Positions 17,180 to 25,783 of a stretch of 64,000 bases of DNA are shown in pieces (the first letter of the stretch is position 1; every line of letters starts with the position of its first letter). The stretch spans positions 14,686 through 78,685 of the forward strand of contig DVOU01000029.1 of NCBI GenBank assembly GCA_018713365.1. Direction: 5' to 3'. A program made the translations under genes and the position numbers. Below the pieces are notes generated by a model. The model saw only the letters and a program-made list of their open reading frames with translations, was not told where the DNA came from and ran no database searches. The DNA is from Pullichristensenella excrementipullorum (lineage in GTDB: Bacteria > Bacillota > Clostridia > Christensenellales > Aristaeellaceae).

Positions 17180-17479
17180 ATGTTCACATCCCGCCTGCAA
17201 AACGAGCGCACGGACGTTCTGGTCAGGGCGCTTTTGTCCTTGAAGAGCGAAGAGGAGGTCTACCGCGTGCTGGAGGACCTTTTGACCATCCGCGAGGTGG
17301 GCGAGCTTTCCCAGCGGCTGGAAGTGGCCTTCATGCTGCGGGACAAGGCCACCTATTCCGAGATCGTGGAAAAGACGGGCGTCTCCACGGCCACCATCGG
17401 GCGGGTGAACCGCTGCCTCAACTACGGCGCGGGCGGCTACCAGCTCATCTTTGAAAAACTTTCCGAGGAAGAAAAATGA
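17180..17479 (+). CDS. YerC/YecD-family TrpR-related DNA-binding protein
   Basis: A 99-residue protein of the Trp-repressor-like YerC group. It has an all-helical layout with a helix-turn-helix near residues 57-80 (DKATYSEIVEKTGVSTATIG followed by RVNRCLNYG). The tryptophan-binding role of TrpR is not established for this group; B. subtilis YerC is also found beside the pcrA-ligA region. Its stop overlaps the pcrA ATG (ATGA), so it is co-translated with a DNA repair helicase. Target genes cannot be seen from sequence. Confidence 0.9.
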   Translation: MFTSRLQNERTDVLVRALLSLKSEEEVYRVLEDLLTIREVGELSQRLEVAFMLRDKATYSEIVEKTGVSTATIGRVNRCLNYGAGGYQLIFEKLSEEEK

Positions 17480-19728
17480 TCGACCTTGCATTGCTCAACC
17501 CCCAGCAGCGCCTCGCGGTGGAGACCACCGAGGGGCCGCTTCTCGTGCTCGCCGGCGCGGGCAGCGGCAAGACGCGCGTGCTCACCTATCGCGTGGCCAA
17601 ATTGATCGAGGACGGCGTGCCGCCGTGGAAGATTTTGGCCATCACCTTTACCAACAAGGCGGCCAAAGAGATGGCCGAGCGCATAGCCAAACTGGTCGGT
17701 GCGGAGGCGGCGGAGGTGTGGGTGTCCACCTTTCACGCCTGCTGCGCGCGCATATTGCGGCGCGACATCGAAAAACTGGGCTACAAGCGCCAGTTCGCCA
17801 TCTACGACGAGGACGACCGGCTCACGCTCATCAAGTCCATCTTAAAAGAGCTTGACCTCTCCGACAAGGAATACCCGCCCCGGCAGGTGCGCGCGGTGAT
17901 CTCCGACGCCAAGAACCGCATGCTCACCCCCGCGGAGTGGCTCAAGGACGCGGGCGACAGTTTCCGCAACAAGCACTTAAGCGAGGTCTACGCCCGCTAC
18001 GAGGAAGGGCTGCGCGGCAACAACGCGCTGGATTTTGACGATCTGCTGCTCAAGACGCTGGAACTGCTGGCCAGCCAGCCGCCGGTGCTTTCCTATTACC
18101 GCGACCGCTTTGATTACATACTGGTGGACGAATATCAGGACACCAACGCCGCGCAGTACGAACTGGTGCGCCTGCTCGCGGGCGAGAAGCGCAACCTCTG
18201 CGTGGTCGGCGACGACGATCAGTCCATCTACGGCTGGCGCGGGGCGGACATCCGCAATATCCTCGATTTTGAAAAGGATTTTCCCGACGCCAAAGTGGTC
18301 AAACTGGAACAGAACTACCGCTCCACCGCCAATATACTCGACGCCGCCAATCAGGTCATCGCCCACAACCGCGGGCGCAAGGAAAAGGCGCTGTGGACCG
18401 AGGCTGGCGAGGGCGAGAAGATCACCCTCTACCGCGCCCTCGACGAGCGCGACGAGGCCGCCTACATCGCCGCCATGGCGCGGCGGGAGGCGCAAAAGTA
18501 CGGCGCCGGGCAGGTGGCGGTGCTTTACCGCACCAACGCCCAATCGCGCGTGCTGGAAGAGGCGTTCGTGCGCTCGGGCACGGCCTACCGCGTCTACGGC
18601 GGGCTGAAGTTCTACGACCGCAAGGAGGTCAAGGACCTCATCGCCTACATGCGCGCGCTGGTCAACCCGGACGACGACATCTCCACCCGCCGAATCATCA
18701 ACGAGCCCAAGCGCGCCATTGGCGACAGCACCGTGGAGGCGCTGCTGGAATACGGCCGCGAAAACGGCCTTTCGCTGCTCAGCGCCGCGCTGGACGTGGA
18801 CAATGTGCCGCTCTCCACGCGCGCGGCTGCGGCGGTGCGCGGCTTTGCCGAAATGATGATCGACCTGACCGAGGCGCTGTATGAGCAGAAGCCCTCGGAA
18901 TTTCTCGATACGCTGCTTGAAAAGACCGGCTACGCGCGCCAGTACGAAGCCGCGCCCAGCGATGAAAACACCGCGCGGCTGGAGAACATCGAGGAACTGC
19001 GCGGCGCGGTGACGGACTTTGAGCGCCTCAACCCCGAGGGCGGCATGACCGACTTTTTGGAAAACGTGGCGCTGATGACCGATCTGGACGGCATGGAGGA
19101 ACAGCGCGGCGCGGTGACGCTGATGACGCTGCACGCCGCCAAGGGGTTGGAGTTCGACGCGGTGTTCCTCGCGGGCATGGAGGAGAACATCTTTCCCATC
19201 TCCCGCGCGTTGATGGACGAAGACCAGCTCGAGGAGGAGCGGCGGCTGTGCTACGTGGGCATCACGCGGGCGCGGAAAAAGCTCTATCTCTCCTGCGCGC
19301 ACACGCGCATGCTCTACAACGCCCGCAACGCCAACGAGCCTTCGCGCTTTTTGAGCGAACTTCCGCCGCGCGTGTTGGAGCGCGGGCGCGCGGGCGGGCG
19401 CGAGAGCGTGCGCACCGTGCCGCCGCCGCAGCACGCGCCGGTGGAAAAGCGGGCGGTGAAGCCGATGTGGAGCGCGCCCAAAGTCGGCGGCGGGGCGCTG
19501 GGCATCCCCGGCGTCACCAAGGGCTTCGTGCCCTCGCAGGCGAGGGCGGTGCAGGCGGCGACGCTGTTTTCGGTGGGAGATGAGGTGATGCACCGCGTGT
19601 TCAAGCGCGGCGTGGTCACGGAAGTGAGCGGCAGCGGCGATGGGCAGCGCGTGCGCGTGAAGTTTGCGGACGGGCAGGAAAAGCTCTTTGCCGCCAACGC
19701 CGCGCCCATCGTCAAGGTGGGCAAATAA
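17476..19728 (+). CDS. pcrA: ATP-dependent DNA helicase PcrA/UvrD
   Basis: A 750-residue superfamily 1A helicase working in repair and rolling-circle replication. Walker A AGAGSGKT (26-33), TFTNKAA (motif Ia), DEYQDTN (motif II), GDDDQSIYGWRGA (motif III), LEQNYRS (motif IV), TLHAAKGLEF (motif V) and GITRARKKLYL (motif VI) follow in order. The C-terminus has a linker rich in Arg/Pro and ends in a Tudor-like domain (GDEVMHRVFKRGVVTEVSG) that contacts RNA polymerase in PcrA. It is followed 28 bp later by ligA. Confidence 0.97.
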   Translation: MIDLALLNPQQRLAVETTEGPLLVLAGAGSGKTRVLTYRVAKLIEDGVPPWKILAITFTNKAAKEMAERIAKLVGAEAAEVWVSTFHACCARILRRDIEKLGYKRQFAIYDEDDRLTLIKSILKELDLSDKEYPPRQVRAVISDAKNRMLTPAEWLKDAGDSFRNKHLSEVYARYEEGLRGNNALDFDDLLLKTLELLASQPPVLSYYRDRFDYILVDEYQDTNAAQYELVRLLAGEKRNLCVVGDDDQSIYGWRGADIRNILDFEKDFPDAKVVKLEQNYRSTANILDAANQVIAHNRGRKEKALWTEAGEGEKITLYRALDERDEAAYIAAMARREAQKYGAGQVAVLYRTNAQSRVLEEAFVRSGTAYRVYGGLKFYDRKEVKDLIAYMRALVNPDDDISTRRIINEPKRAIGDSTVEALLEYGRENGLSLLSAALDVDNVPLSTRAAAAVRGFAEMMIDLTEALYEQKPSEFLDTLLEKTGYARQYEAAPSDENTARLENIEELRGAVTDFERLNPEGGMTDFLENVALMTDLDGMEEQRGAVTLMTLHAAKGLEFDAVFLAGMEENIFPISRALMDEDQLEEERRLCYVGITRARKKLYLSCAHTRMLYNARNANEPSRFLSELPPRVLERGRAGGRESVRTVPPPQHAPVEKRAVKPMWSAPKVGGGALGIPGVTKGFVPSQARAVQAATLFSVGDEVMHRVFKRGVVTEVSGSGDGQRVRVKFADGQEKLFAANAAPIVKVGK

Positions 19729-19756
19729 GCCAAAAAGAAATGCGGAGGGAACGCTT

Positions 19757-21706
19757 ATGGATATGCGCGCGCTGGTGGACTACCTCAACGAGACGGCCTA
19801 CCAGTATTACACGCTGGGCGAGTCGACCATTTCCGACGCCGAGTGGGACAAAAAGTACGACGAACTGCGCCGCATGGAGGAGGAGACGGGCGAGCGCCTG
19901 CCGGACTCCCCCACCCGCCGCGTGGGCGCGCAGCCGCTGGCGAACTTCGAGCAGCACACGCATCTGGCGCGGCTGTGGAGCCTGGACAAGGCGCAGAGCG
20001 AAGCGGCGCTGCGCGAATGGGCGGCGCGTGCGGACAAACTGGCCGGGGAGCAGGTGGAATACGTCGTCGAACACAAGTTCGATGGGCTGACCATCAACCT
20101 CACCTATGAAAATGGCCAGCTGGTGGGCGCGGCCACGCGCGGCAACGGCATCGTCGGCGAAGAAATTTTGCCGCAGGTGCTGACCATCCGTTCCGTGCCG
20201 CTCTCCATCCCCTTCAAGGGGCGCATGGAGGTACACGGCGAGTGCTACATGCCCATCTCCGCCTTCAACGCCTACAACAAAACGGCCGCGGAGCCGCTGA
20301 AAAACCCCCGCAACGCCGCCGCCGGGGCGCTGCGCAACCTCGACCCCGCCGTGACCGCCTCGCGCCATCTGGACGCGCGCTTTTACGACGTGGGCTATCT
20401 GGAGGGCAGGTCGCTTTCCAGCCAGTGGGAGATGCTCGACTTTCTGCGCGAAAACCGCATCCCCGTGCCCGCCTGCGAACAGCGGGCGGGGTCGCTGGAG
20501 GAGGCGCTCGCCATCGTCCACCAGATCGAGGAAGACCGCGCCGACCTCGACTACATGATCGACGGCGCGGTGGTGAAGATCACCGACTTTGCCGTGCGCG
20601 AGCGGCTGGGCAACACGGACAAGTTCCCCCGCTGGGCCGTGGCCTACAAGTTCGAGGCCGAGGAAGCCACCGCCACCTTGGAGCAGGTGGACTGGCAACT
20701 GGGGCGCACAGGAAAACTCACGCCCATCGCCATCGTCAGCCCCGTGGAGCTGGCGGGGGCGACCATCCGCCGCGCCACGCTCAACAACTACGGCGATATA
20801 CTGCGCAAGCGCGTGCGCGTGGGCGCGAAGGTGTGGATACGGCGCTCCAACGAGGTCATTCCCGAGATCATGGGGCGCGTGGACGAGTACGTGCCGGGGG
20901 AGAAGGACATCGAAAAGCCAACGGTGTGTCCCGCCTGCGGGAGCACTCTGGTGGAGCGCGGCGCGCACCTGTTCTGCGAAAACCGCGAGGGCTGCAAGCC
21001 GCAACTGGTGATGCGCCTTGCCCACTTCGCCGGGCGCGACGCCATGGACATCGAGACGTTTTCCGAAAAGACCGCCGCGCAGCTCATCGACGCGGGATTG
21101 GCGCATCGCTGCGCCGACCTCTACGCGCTGACGAAGGAACAGCTTGCCGCCCTGGAGCGCTTTGGCGAGAAGAAGGCGGAAAACCTTGTAAACGCCATCG
21201 CCGCCAGCCGGGGGCGCGCGCTCGACCGCTTCATCTTCGCCATCGGCATCCCCAACGTGGGCCGCAAGACGGCGCGCGATCTGGCCGCGCGCTTCGGCTC
21301 GCTGGAAGCGCTCCAAAAGGCGGGGCGCGACGATCTGCTGGCCATCGACGAGGTGGGCGAGATCGTGGCAGACTCCATTCTCGGCTACTTTGCCGACCCG
21401 CTCTGCCGCGAGGAGTTGGACGCGCTGCTGGCAGCGGGCGTAACGCCCGTGTGGGACGAGGCCCCCGCGGGGCAGGCGCTGGCGGGCAAGACCGTGGTGG
21501 TCACCGGCACGCTGCCGACGCTCTCGCGCAAGGAGGCCGAGGAACTGATCGCGCGAAACGGCGGCAAGGCCGCGGGCAGCGTCTCCAAAAAGACCAGCTT
21601 CGTGGTTGCCGGCGAGGCGGCGGGCAGCAAGCTGACCAAGGCGCAGGCATTGGGCATCCCCGTGGTGGACGAGGCGGGGCTGTTGGCGATGCTGAAAGAA
21701 GAATAG
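19757..21706 (+). CDS. ligA: NAD-dependent DNA ligase
   Basis: A 649-residue ligase of usual length. Adenylation Lys107 lies in EHKFDG (KxDG motif). The four-Cys zinc finger is CPACG...CENREGC, followed by helix-hairpin-helix motifs and a C-terminal BRCT domain (about 575-649, GKTVVVTGTLPTLSRKEAE). I chose ATG 19757, which follows a GCGGAGGG site; an upstream in-frame extension overlaps pcrA and lacks family similarity. Confidence 0.97.
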   Translation: MDMRALVDYLNETAYQYYTLGESTISDAEWDKKYDELRRMEEETGERLPDSPTRRVGAQPLANFEQHTHLARLWSLDKAQSEAALREWAARADKLAGEQVEYVVEHKFDGLTINLTYENGQLVGAATRGNGIVGEEILPQVLTIRSVPLSIPFKGRMEVHGECYMPISAFNAYNKTAAEPLKNPRNAAAGALRNLDPAVTASRHLDARFYDVGYLEGRSLSSQWEMLDFLRENRIPVPACEQRAGSLEEALAIVHQIEEDRADLDYMIDGAVVKITDFAVRERLGNTDKFPRWAVAYKFEAEEATATLEQVDWQLGRTGKLTPIAIVSPVELAGATIRRATLNNYGDILRKRVRVGAKVWIRRSNEVIPEIMGRVDEYVPGEKDIEKPTVCPACGSTLVERGAHLFCENREGCKPQLVMRLAHFAGRDAMDIETFSEKTAAQLIDAGLAHRCADLYALTKEQLAALERFGEKKAENLVNAIAASRGRALDRFIFAIGIPNVGRKTARDLAARFGSLEALQKAGRDDLLAIDEVGEIVADSILGYFADPLCREELDALLAAGVTPVWDEAPAGQALAGKTVVVTGTLPTLSRKEAEELIARNGGKAAGSVSKKTSFVVAGEAAGSKLTKAQALGIPVVDEAGLLAMLKEE

Positions 21707-21711
21707 AGACA

Positions 21712-21754
21712 GCCGCCGGGCGAAGCGTTGATGCGTTCGTCCGGCGGCTTCTTT
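21712..21754 (+). terminator. ligA terminator
   Basis: Stem GCCGCCGG (21712-21719) / CCGGCGGC (21741-21748) followed by TTCTTT, directly after the ligA stop. A near-identical hairpin is at 22705. Confidence 0.8.
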
Positions 21755-21767
21755 GTGGAAAGGGCGT

Positions 21768-22100
21768 TCAGCCCACCAGATTTTCCTTCGCCTGCGGAGC
21801 GTTGGCGAAGATGGCGCCCACGGTCGGGCAGGTCTCCATCTCCGGGCAGTCGCCGCAGGTGTCCGCGCCTCTTTGCCGGGCGCAGCGGCGGACGGCGCAG
21901 AGCTGTTCGCAGAACACGGTCTTGGCCCCGTCCGCGCGGCAGCCCTGACAGTGGATGTGTTCCGGCAGGATGGGCGCGTGGTTGAGTTCCGCCCAGAGTT
22001 TGGCAGTCTTTTCCCGCAGCGCCTGATCGTCATGAAGCGTGGCGATGTAGGCGTCGCACTGTTCGCAGTCCAGCCCGCAGTAAGCGATGTTGGGTCGCAT
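21768..22100 (-). CDS. DUF3795 domain-containing Cys-rich protein
   Basis: A 110-residue protein with eleven cysteines. The pattern CGLDCEQCDAY at the N-terminus, HCQGCRADG in the middle and CGDCPEMETCP towards the end is typical of DUF3795, a family thought to bind metal or an iron-sulfur cluster. No function is established. It lies 34 bp downstream of the small kinase gene and probably shares its transcript. Confidence 0.85.
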   Translation of the reverse strand: MRPNIAYCGLDCEQCDAYIATLHDDQALREKTAKLWAELNHAPILPEHIHCQGCRADGAKTVFCEQLCAVRRCARQRGADTCGDCPEMETCPTVGAIFANAPQAKENLVG

Positions 22101-22134
22101 GGGTGGGGTCTCCTTCTCTTCCGGCGTGTGCGCG

Positions 22135-22677
22135 CTAAAGCAGCGCCGTTTTCTCCGCGACCTTCTTCTGGATGGCGGAGACGGTGTCGCGGATGGTGAG
22201 ATGTGTCGTGTCGATCGCGTTGCGCTCGTATTCTCCCAGATCGGCGAACTGCTCCCACATCGTCTCCACCAGTTCGATGTTCGTTTCCCTGTTCAGCTTG
22301 GCTCGCCCGGTCGCGCGCTTGAGCGTTTCTTCCCTGCTGGCGCGCAGAACGATATAGTGGACTTCATAGCCCTCCCGTGCCGCCTGCTTCCACGGCTGCA
22401 AAAACCACGGGCCGACGATGCCGTCCACCACCACGTCGTATCCGCCGCGGGCAAAGCGCTTCGCGGCTTCGAGAAACGCTTCGATGACGACGCGGTTTTG
22501 CTCGTTGGACGCCGGCAGGTGCGGCGCGATATATCCCTTGCTGAGATAATGGTAAAAGTCGTCCGTGTGCATGTGGACGGACTTTTTGAGACTGGTCTGT
22601 TGGGCGGCCAGCGCCGCGGCGGTGGTCTTTCCCGTTCCCGGCGAGCCTGTGACGATCAGTATCCTGCCCTGTTGCAT
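22135..22677 (-). CDS. P-loop AAA_33-type small kinase (chloramphenicol phosphotransferase-like fold)
   Basis: A 180-residue protein starting with ILIVTGSPGTGKTTAAALA, a Walker A motif. HTDDFYHYL follows at the position of the acceptor-binding Asp of small-molecule kinases, and VVVDGIVGPWF gives the second acidic strand. The lid is Arg-rich (ASREETLKRATGRAK). The fold resembles gluconate/chloramphenicol/zeta-type kinases; the substrate cannot be told. Paired with the DUF3795 gene. Confidence 0.75.
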   Translation of the reverse strand: MQQGRILIVTGSPGTGKTTAAALAAQQTSLKKSVHMHTDDFYHYLSKGYIAPHLPASNEQNRVVIEAFLEAAKRFARGGYDVVVDGIVGPWFLQPWKQAAREGYEVHYIVLRASREETLKRATGRAKLNRETNIELVETMWEQFADLGEYERNAIDTTHLTIRDTVSAIQKKVAEKTALL

Positions 22678-22704
22678 GGCTGTCCTCGCTTCTTATATGG
22701 CAGA

Positions 22705-22733
22705 GCCGCCGGGCGGTGCGTTCGTCCGGCGGC
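22705..22733. terminator. Hairpin between ABC operon end and kinase gene
   Basis: Stem GCCGCCGG / CCGGCGGC, same arms as the ligA terminator. It lies 8 bp beyond the stop of the amino-acid ABC ATPase gene and upstream of the kinase gene. The T-run (CCTTTC) is on the plus side and weak. Confidence 0.55.
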
Positions 22734-22740
22734 CTTTCGC

Positions 22741-23484
22741 TTACAGCAGCTTGCTCAAAAATTCTTTGGCGCGCTGCGTCTGGGGGTTGCCAAAGAGGTT
22801 TTCGGGGGTGTTTTCCTCCATGACCTTGCCCTCGTCCATGAACATCACGCGGTCGGCCACCTCGCGGGCGAAGCCCATTTCGTGGGTGACGACCACCATG
22901 GTCATGCCCTCGCGAGCCAGCGCCTTCATGACCTCCAGCACTTCGCCGACCATCTCCGGGTCGAGCGCCGAGGTCGGCTCGTCAAAGAGCATCACTTCCG
23001 GGTCCATGGCCAGCGCCCGCACGATGGCGATGCGCTGCTTCTGGCCGCCGGAGAGTTGGTTGGGATAGGCGTCGGCGCGGTCGGCGAGGCCCACGCGCGC
23101 AAGCAGCGCCATGGCCTTTTCGTCCGCCGCCTGCTGCGTCATGCCCTTGAGCTTGCGGGGGGCGAGGGTGAGGTTTTTCAAAACCGTCATGTTGGGGAAG
23201 AGGTTGAAGTGCTGAAAGACCATGCCCATCTTCTGGCGGTGGATGTTGATGTTCACCCTGCTGTCGGTGATGTCCACGCCTTCAAAGGTGATCTTGCCCT
23301 TCGTGGGCAGCTCCAGCAGGTTCAGGCAGCGCAGAAAGGTGCTTTTGCCGCTTCCCGAGGGGCCGATGACCACCAGCACCTCGCCCTTGCGCACCTGCGC
23401 GTCCACGCCGTTGAGGGCGTGTACCTTGCCGTGGCCAAACTCCTTGTACAGGCCCTCCACGGTGATGATGGCATCAGTGATCAC
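22741..23484 (-). CDS. Polar amino-acid ABC transporter ATP-binding protein
   Basis: A 247-residue ATPase of the GlnQ/HisP class. Walker A GPSGSGKSTFLR, Q-loop FQHFNLFPNMT, signature LSGGQKQR, Walker B MLFDEPTSALDPEMVGEV and the switch His in VVTHEMGFAREVADR. It appears to start at GTG 23484, inside the end of the permease gene (11-nt overlap). It powers import with the adjoining permease and binding protein. Substrate not determinable; a paralogous set under a lysine riboswitch is at 59697-62107. Confidence 0.95.
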   Translation of the reverse strand: MITDAIITVEGLYKEFGHGKVHALNGVDAQVRKGEVLVVIGPSGSGKSTFLRCLNLLELPTKGKITFEGVDITDSRVNINIHRQKMGMVFQHFNLFPNMTVLKNLTLAPRKLKGMTQQAADEKAMALLARVGLADRADAYPNQLSGGQKQRIAIVRALAMDPEVMLFDEPTSALDPEMVGEVLEVMKALAREGMTMVVVTHEMGFAREVADRVMFMDEGKVMEENTPENLFGNPQTQRAKEFLSKLL

Positions 23485-24202
23485 TTGCGCGCAGCCTCCT
23501 TTCCAGCTTGCCGACCAGCCATGTGAAGAACATGACCACGATCAGGTAGATCAGCGCCACCGCGATCAGCGGCATGAACGCCGAATAGGTGCGGCTGCGG
23601 ATGATGTCGCCCGCCTTGGTCAGGTCCTGCACGGCCACGTAGCCCGCCACCGAAGTCTCCTTCAGAAGGGCGATGAATTCGTTCATCAGCGAGGGCAGCA
23701 CGTTTTTGATCGTCTGCGGCACGATGATGTAGCGCATGGTCTGCAAATAGTTGAAGCCCAGGCTGCGGCCGGCCTCGAACTGGCCGTTGTCGATGGACAT
23801 GATGCCGCCGCGGATGATCTCGGCCACGTAGGCGCCGGAGTTGATGCCGAATGCCAGCGCCGCCACCATGGTGCCGTCCTTGGCGGTGGCGAAGATGACG
23901 TAGAAGAAGATCATCACCTGCACGACCACAGGCGTGCCGCGCACAACGGTCAGATAGACCTTGCACAGGCCGTTGAAAAAGCCGAACACGCGGCGGCCGA
24001 AGCTGGGCCGCGCCGTCTCGGCGGTCTTGTCGTAGGTGGAGCGCACCGCCGCCACCACGATGCCGATGAGCACGCCGACGATCAGCGCCACCAGCGTCAG
24101 AAGCAGCGTGTTTCCAAGGCCGGTGACGAGATATTCCCAGCGGTCGGCCTTGATGAAGTTCAGTTCAAACTCGGCCTTGACCGACGCAAACCACTCTGCC
24201 AA
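23474..24202 (-). CDS. Polar amino-acid ABC transporter permease
   Basis: A 242-residue HisM/GlnP-type permease with about five membrane helices and the family motif RGTPVVVQVMIFF and the EAA loop (EAGRSLGFNYLQTMRYIIVPQ). The likely start is a TTG at 24202, eight bases after a GGAGG; no in-frame ATG fits. A large cytosolic loop (about 60-85) lies between helices 1 and 2. Overlaps the ATPase gene. Confidence 0.93.
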   Translation of the reverse strand: MAEWFASVKAEFELNFIKADRWEYLVTGLGNTLLLTLVALIVGVLIGIVVAAVRSTYDKTAETARPSFGRRVFGFFNGLCKVYLTVVRGTPVVVQVMIFFYVIFATAKDGTMVAALAFGINSGAYVAEIIRGGIMSIDNGQFEAGRSLGFNYLQTMRYIIVPQTIKNVLPSLMNEFIALLKETSVAGYVAVQDLTKAGDIIRSRTYSAFMPLIAVALIYLIVVMFFTWLVGKLERRLRASDH

Positions 24203-24241
24203 AAAAGTCCCTCCTCACGTCGCTTGCGGTCGTCGTATGCG

Positions 24242-24278
24242 CGCAGACAGGGAGCGTTTGCGCGCTCCCCTGTCTGCG
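24242..24278 (-). terminator. Hairpin between binding-protein and permease genes
   Basis: A near-perfect 15-bp stem (CGCAGACAGG-GAGCG / CGCTCCCCTGTCTGCG, one bulge) lies in the 95-bp gap after the binding-protein gene. No U-tract follows in the transcript direction, so it is more likely an mRNA-stabilising or partial attenuating hairpin that favours binding-protein expression. Confidence 0.6.
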
Positions 24279-24297
24279 TATCTGACAAGTCAGGACG

Positions 24298-25074
24298 TTA
24301 TTCCGCGGCGGCTTCCTCAGCGTTGGCAACAAGATACTTCTCGATGATGGCGGGAACAGTGCCGTCCTCGGTCAGCTCGGCCAGCGCGCCGTTGAAGGCA
24401 TCGAGCAGCTCGGTGTTTTCCTTGGCGAAGCAGGCGGCGTACTCTTCGATGACATACTCGGTGTCGAGGATCTTCAGGCCTTCGTTGGCGGCCACGAAGT
24501 TCTTGGCCGGCTCGTTGTCGATGATGACGCAGTCGAGCTTGCCGGTGGTCAGCGCAAGCACCGCGTCGGTGCCGGTCTTGAAGCGCTCGACGGTGCCGAA
24601 GCCCGCGTCTTCAATGTCTTCCGTGGCGCAGATGTCGCCGGTCGTGCCCTGCTGCACGCCCACGGAGTAGTCCGCGCCCTCGGTCATAAGATCGTCAATG
24701 CTGGTGATGGCGGAATCCTCGGGAGCGATGACCACCTGAACGCCGGTGGCGTAGGTGTCGGAGAAGTTGACGGACTCCAGACGGTCCTCGGTCACGGTCA
24801 TGCCCGCCATGCCGAAGGAGTACTTGCCGGACTGCACGCCGGGCACGATGGAGTCAAAGTCCACATCGACCACTTCCAGCTCGTAGCCAAGCTTGTCGCA
24901 AATGGCCTGGGCGATCTCCACGTCGATGCCGGTGACTTCGCCGGTCTCATCGTCGTAATACTCATAGGGCGGGAAGGCGGCGTTGGTCGCCATCGTCAGG
25001 GTCTCGGACTCGGCCATGGCCGCGCCCATCAGCAACATGGAAAGAACCAGCAGCATGCTCATGATCTTCTTCAT
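24298..25074 (-). CDS. Amino-acid ABC transporter substrate-binding protein
   Basis: A 258-residue SBP_bac_3 family protein. The signal peptide MKKIMSMLLVLSMLLMGAAMA looks like a signal-peptidase I type (AMA cut) with no lipobox cysteine. The mature part has TNAAFPPYEYYDDETGEVTG and IDVEIAQAICDKLGYELEV, and further on GMAGMTVTEDRLESVNFSD, all standard. ATG 25074 has GGAGG eight bases upstream; a TTG five codons earlier is less likely. First gene of the transporter operon. Confidence 0.95.
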   Translation of the reverse strand: MKKIMSMLLVLSMLLMGAAMAESETLTMATNAAFPPYEYYDDETGEVTGIDVEIAQAICDKLGYELEVVDVDFDSIVPGVQSGKYSFGMAGMTVTEDRLESVNFSDTYATGVQVVIAPEDSAITSIDDLMTEGADYSVGVQQGTTGDICATEDIEDAGFGTVERFKTGTDAVLALTTGKLDCVIIDNEPAKNFVAANEGLKILDTEYVIEEYAACFAKENTELLDAFNGALAELTEDGTVPAIIEKYLVANAEEAAAE

Positions 25075-25118
25075 GGTTTCAGCCTCCAAATTTGTGCGCG
25101 TTCGCGCTTGATGTGATG

Positions 25119-25147
25119 ATTATACATCCATCGCCGGAAAAATGCAA
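25119..25147 (-). promoter_or_regulatory. Sigma-A promoter of the amino-acid ABC operon
   Basis: Minus strand TTGCAT (25147-25142), 17-bp spacer, TATAAT (25124-25119), 45 bp before the ATG. Confidence 0.8.
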
Positions 25148-25220
25148 CTGTTTGGGCGATGATTTAACAAAATATGCGATTTATGTGCATAAATATTCGT
25201 ATATGCAGTTTTTGCGGCGC

Positions 25221-25250
25221 TTGACAGGGGGTGTGGGGATGCGGTATGAT
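25221..25250 (+). promoter_or_regulatory. Sigma-A promoter of ruvC-ruvA
   Basis: TTGACA at 25221-25226, 18-bp spacer, TATGAT at 25245-25250; the ruvC ATG is at 25277. Confidence 0.8.
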
Positions 25251-25276
25251 GGGCTGAGAACATGAGGAGGCGGGCA

Positions 25277-25771
25277 ATGAGGATACTCGGCATCGACCCG
25301 GGGCTGGCGACGATGGGCTACGGCGTCATCGAGGCGGAGGGGCAGAAGCGCAAGGTGGTGCAGTTCGGCACCATCAACACGCGCGCGGGTTCCCCCACCC
25401 CGCAACGGCTGCGCTCCATCTTTCAGGGCGTGAACCAGCTTTTGGACATCTACGCGCCCGACGACGTGGCCTTTGAAGAGCTGTTTTTCTCCAAGAACGT
25501 CACCACGGGCATCGCCGTGGCGCAGGCGCGCGGCGCGGCGCTGGCGGCGGTGGCGGCGCGCACGGACAATGTATACGAGTATACCCCGATGCAGATCAAA
25601 CAGGCCATCACCGGCTATGGCGGCGCGGACAAAATACAGATGCAGCGCATGGTGAAGGCGCTTCTGGGCATGCAGGAGATCGCCCGCCCGGACGACGCCG
25701 CCGACGCGCTGGCCGTGGCGCTGACGCACGCCAATTCCATCAACATGAAAAAACTGTTCAAGATACAGTGA
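25277..25771 (+). CDS. ruvC: Holliday junction resolvase RuvC
   Basis: A 164-residue endonuclease of standard length. Catalytic acids are visible in RILGIDPGLATMGYG (Asp7), AFEELFFSKN (Glu) and DDAADALAVALTH (the C-terminal Asp pair). The basic segment QIKQAITGYGGADKIQMQ is the DNA-contacting part. I start it at ATG 25277, five codons inside the longest frame, because the GAGGAGG site is placed for it. Followed 12 bp later by ruvA. Confidence 0.97.
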   Translation: MRILGIDPGLATMGYGVIEAEGQKRKVVQFGTINTRAGSPTPQRLRSIFQGVNQLLDIYAPDDVAFEELFFSKNVTTGIAVAQARGAALAAVAARTDNVYEYTPMQIKQAITGYGGADKIQMQRMVKALLGMQEIARPDDAADALAVALTHANSINMKKLFKIQ

Positions 25772-25783
25772 CGGGAGGCAGGC

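Noticed and set aside
19712..22258. 848-codon minus-strand frame opposite ligA
   Set aside because: It crosses ligA, a terminator and the DUF3795 gene; no ribosome site or protein-like composition.
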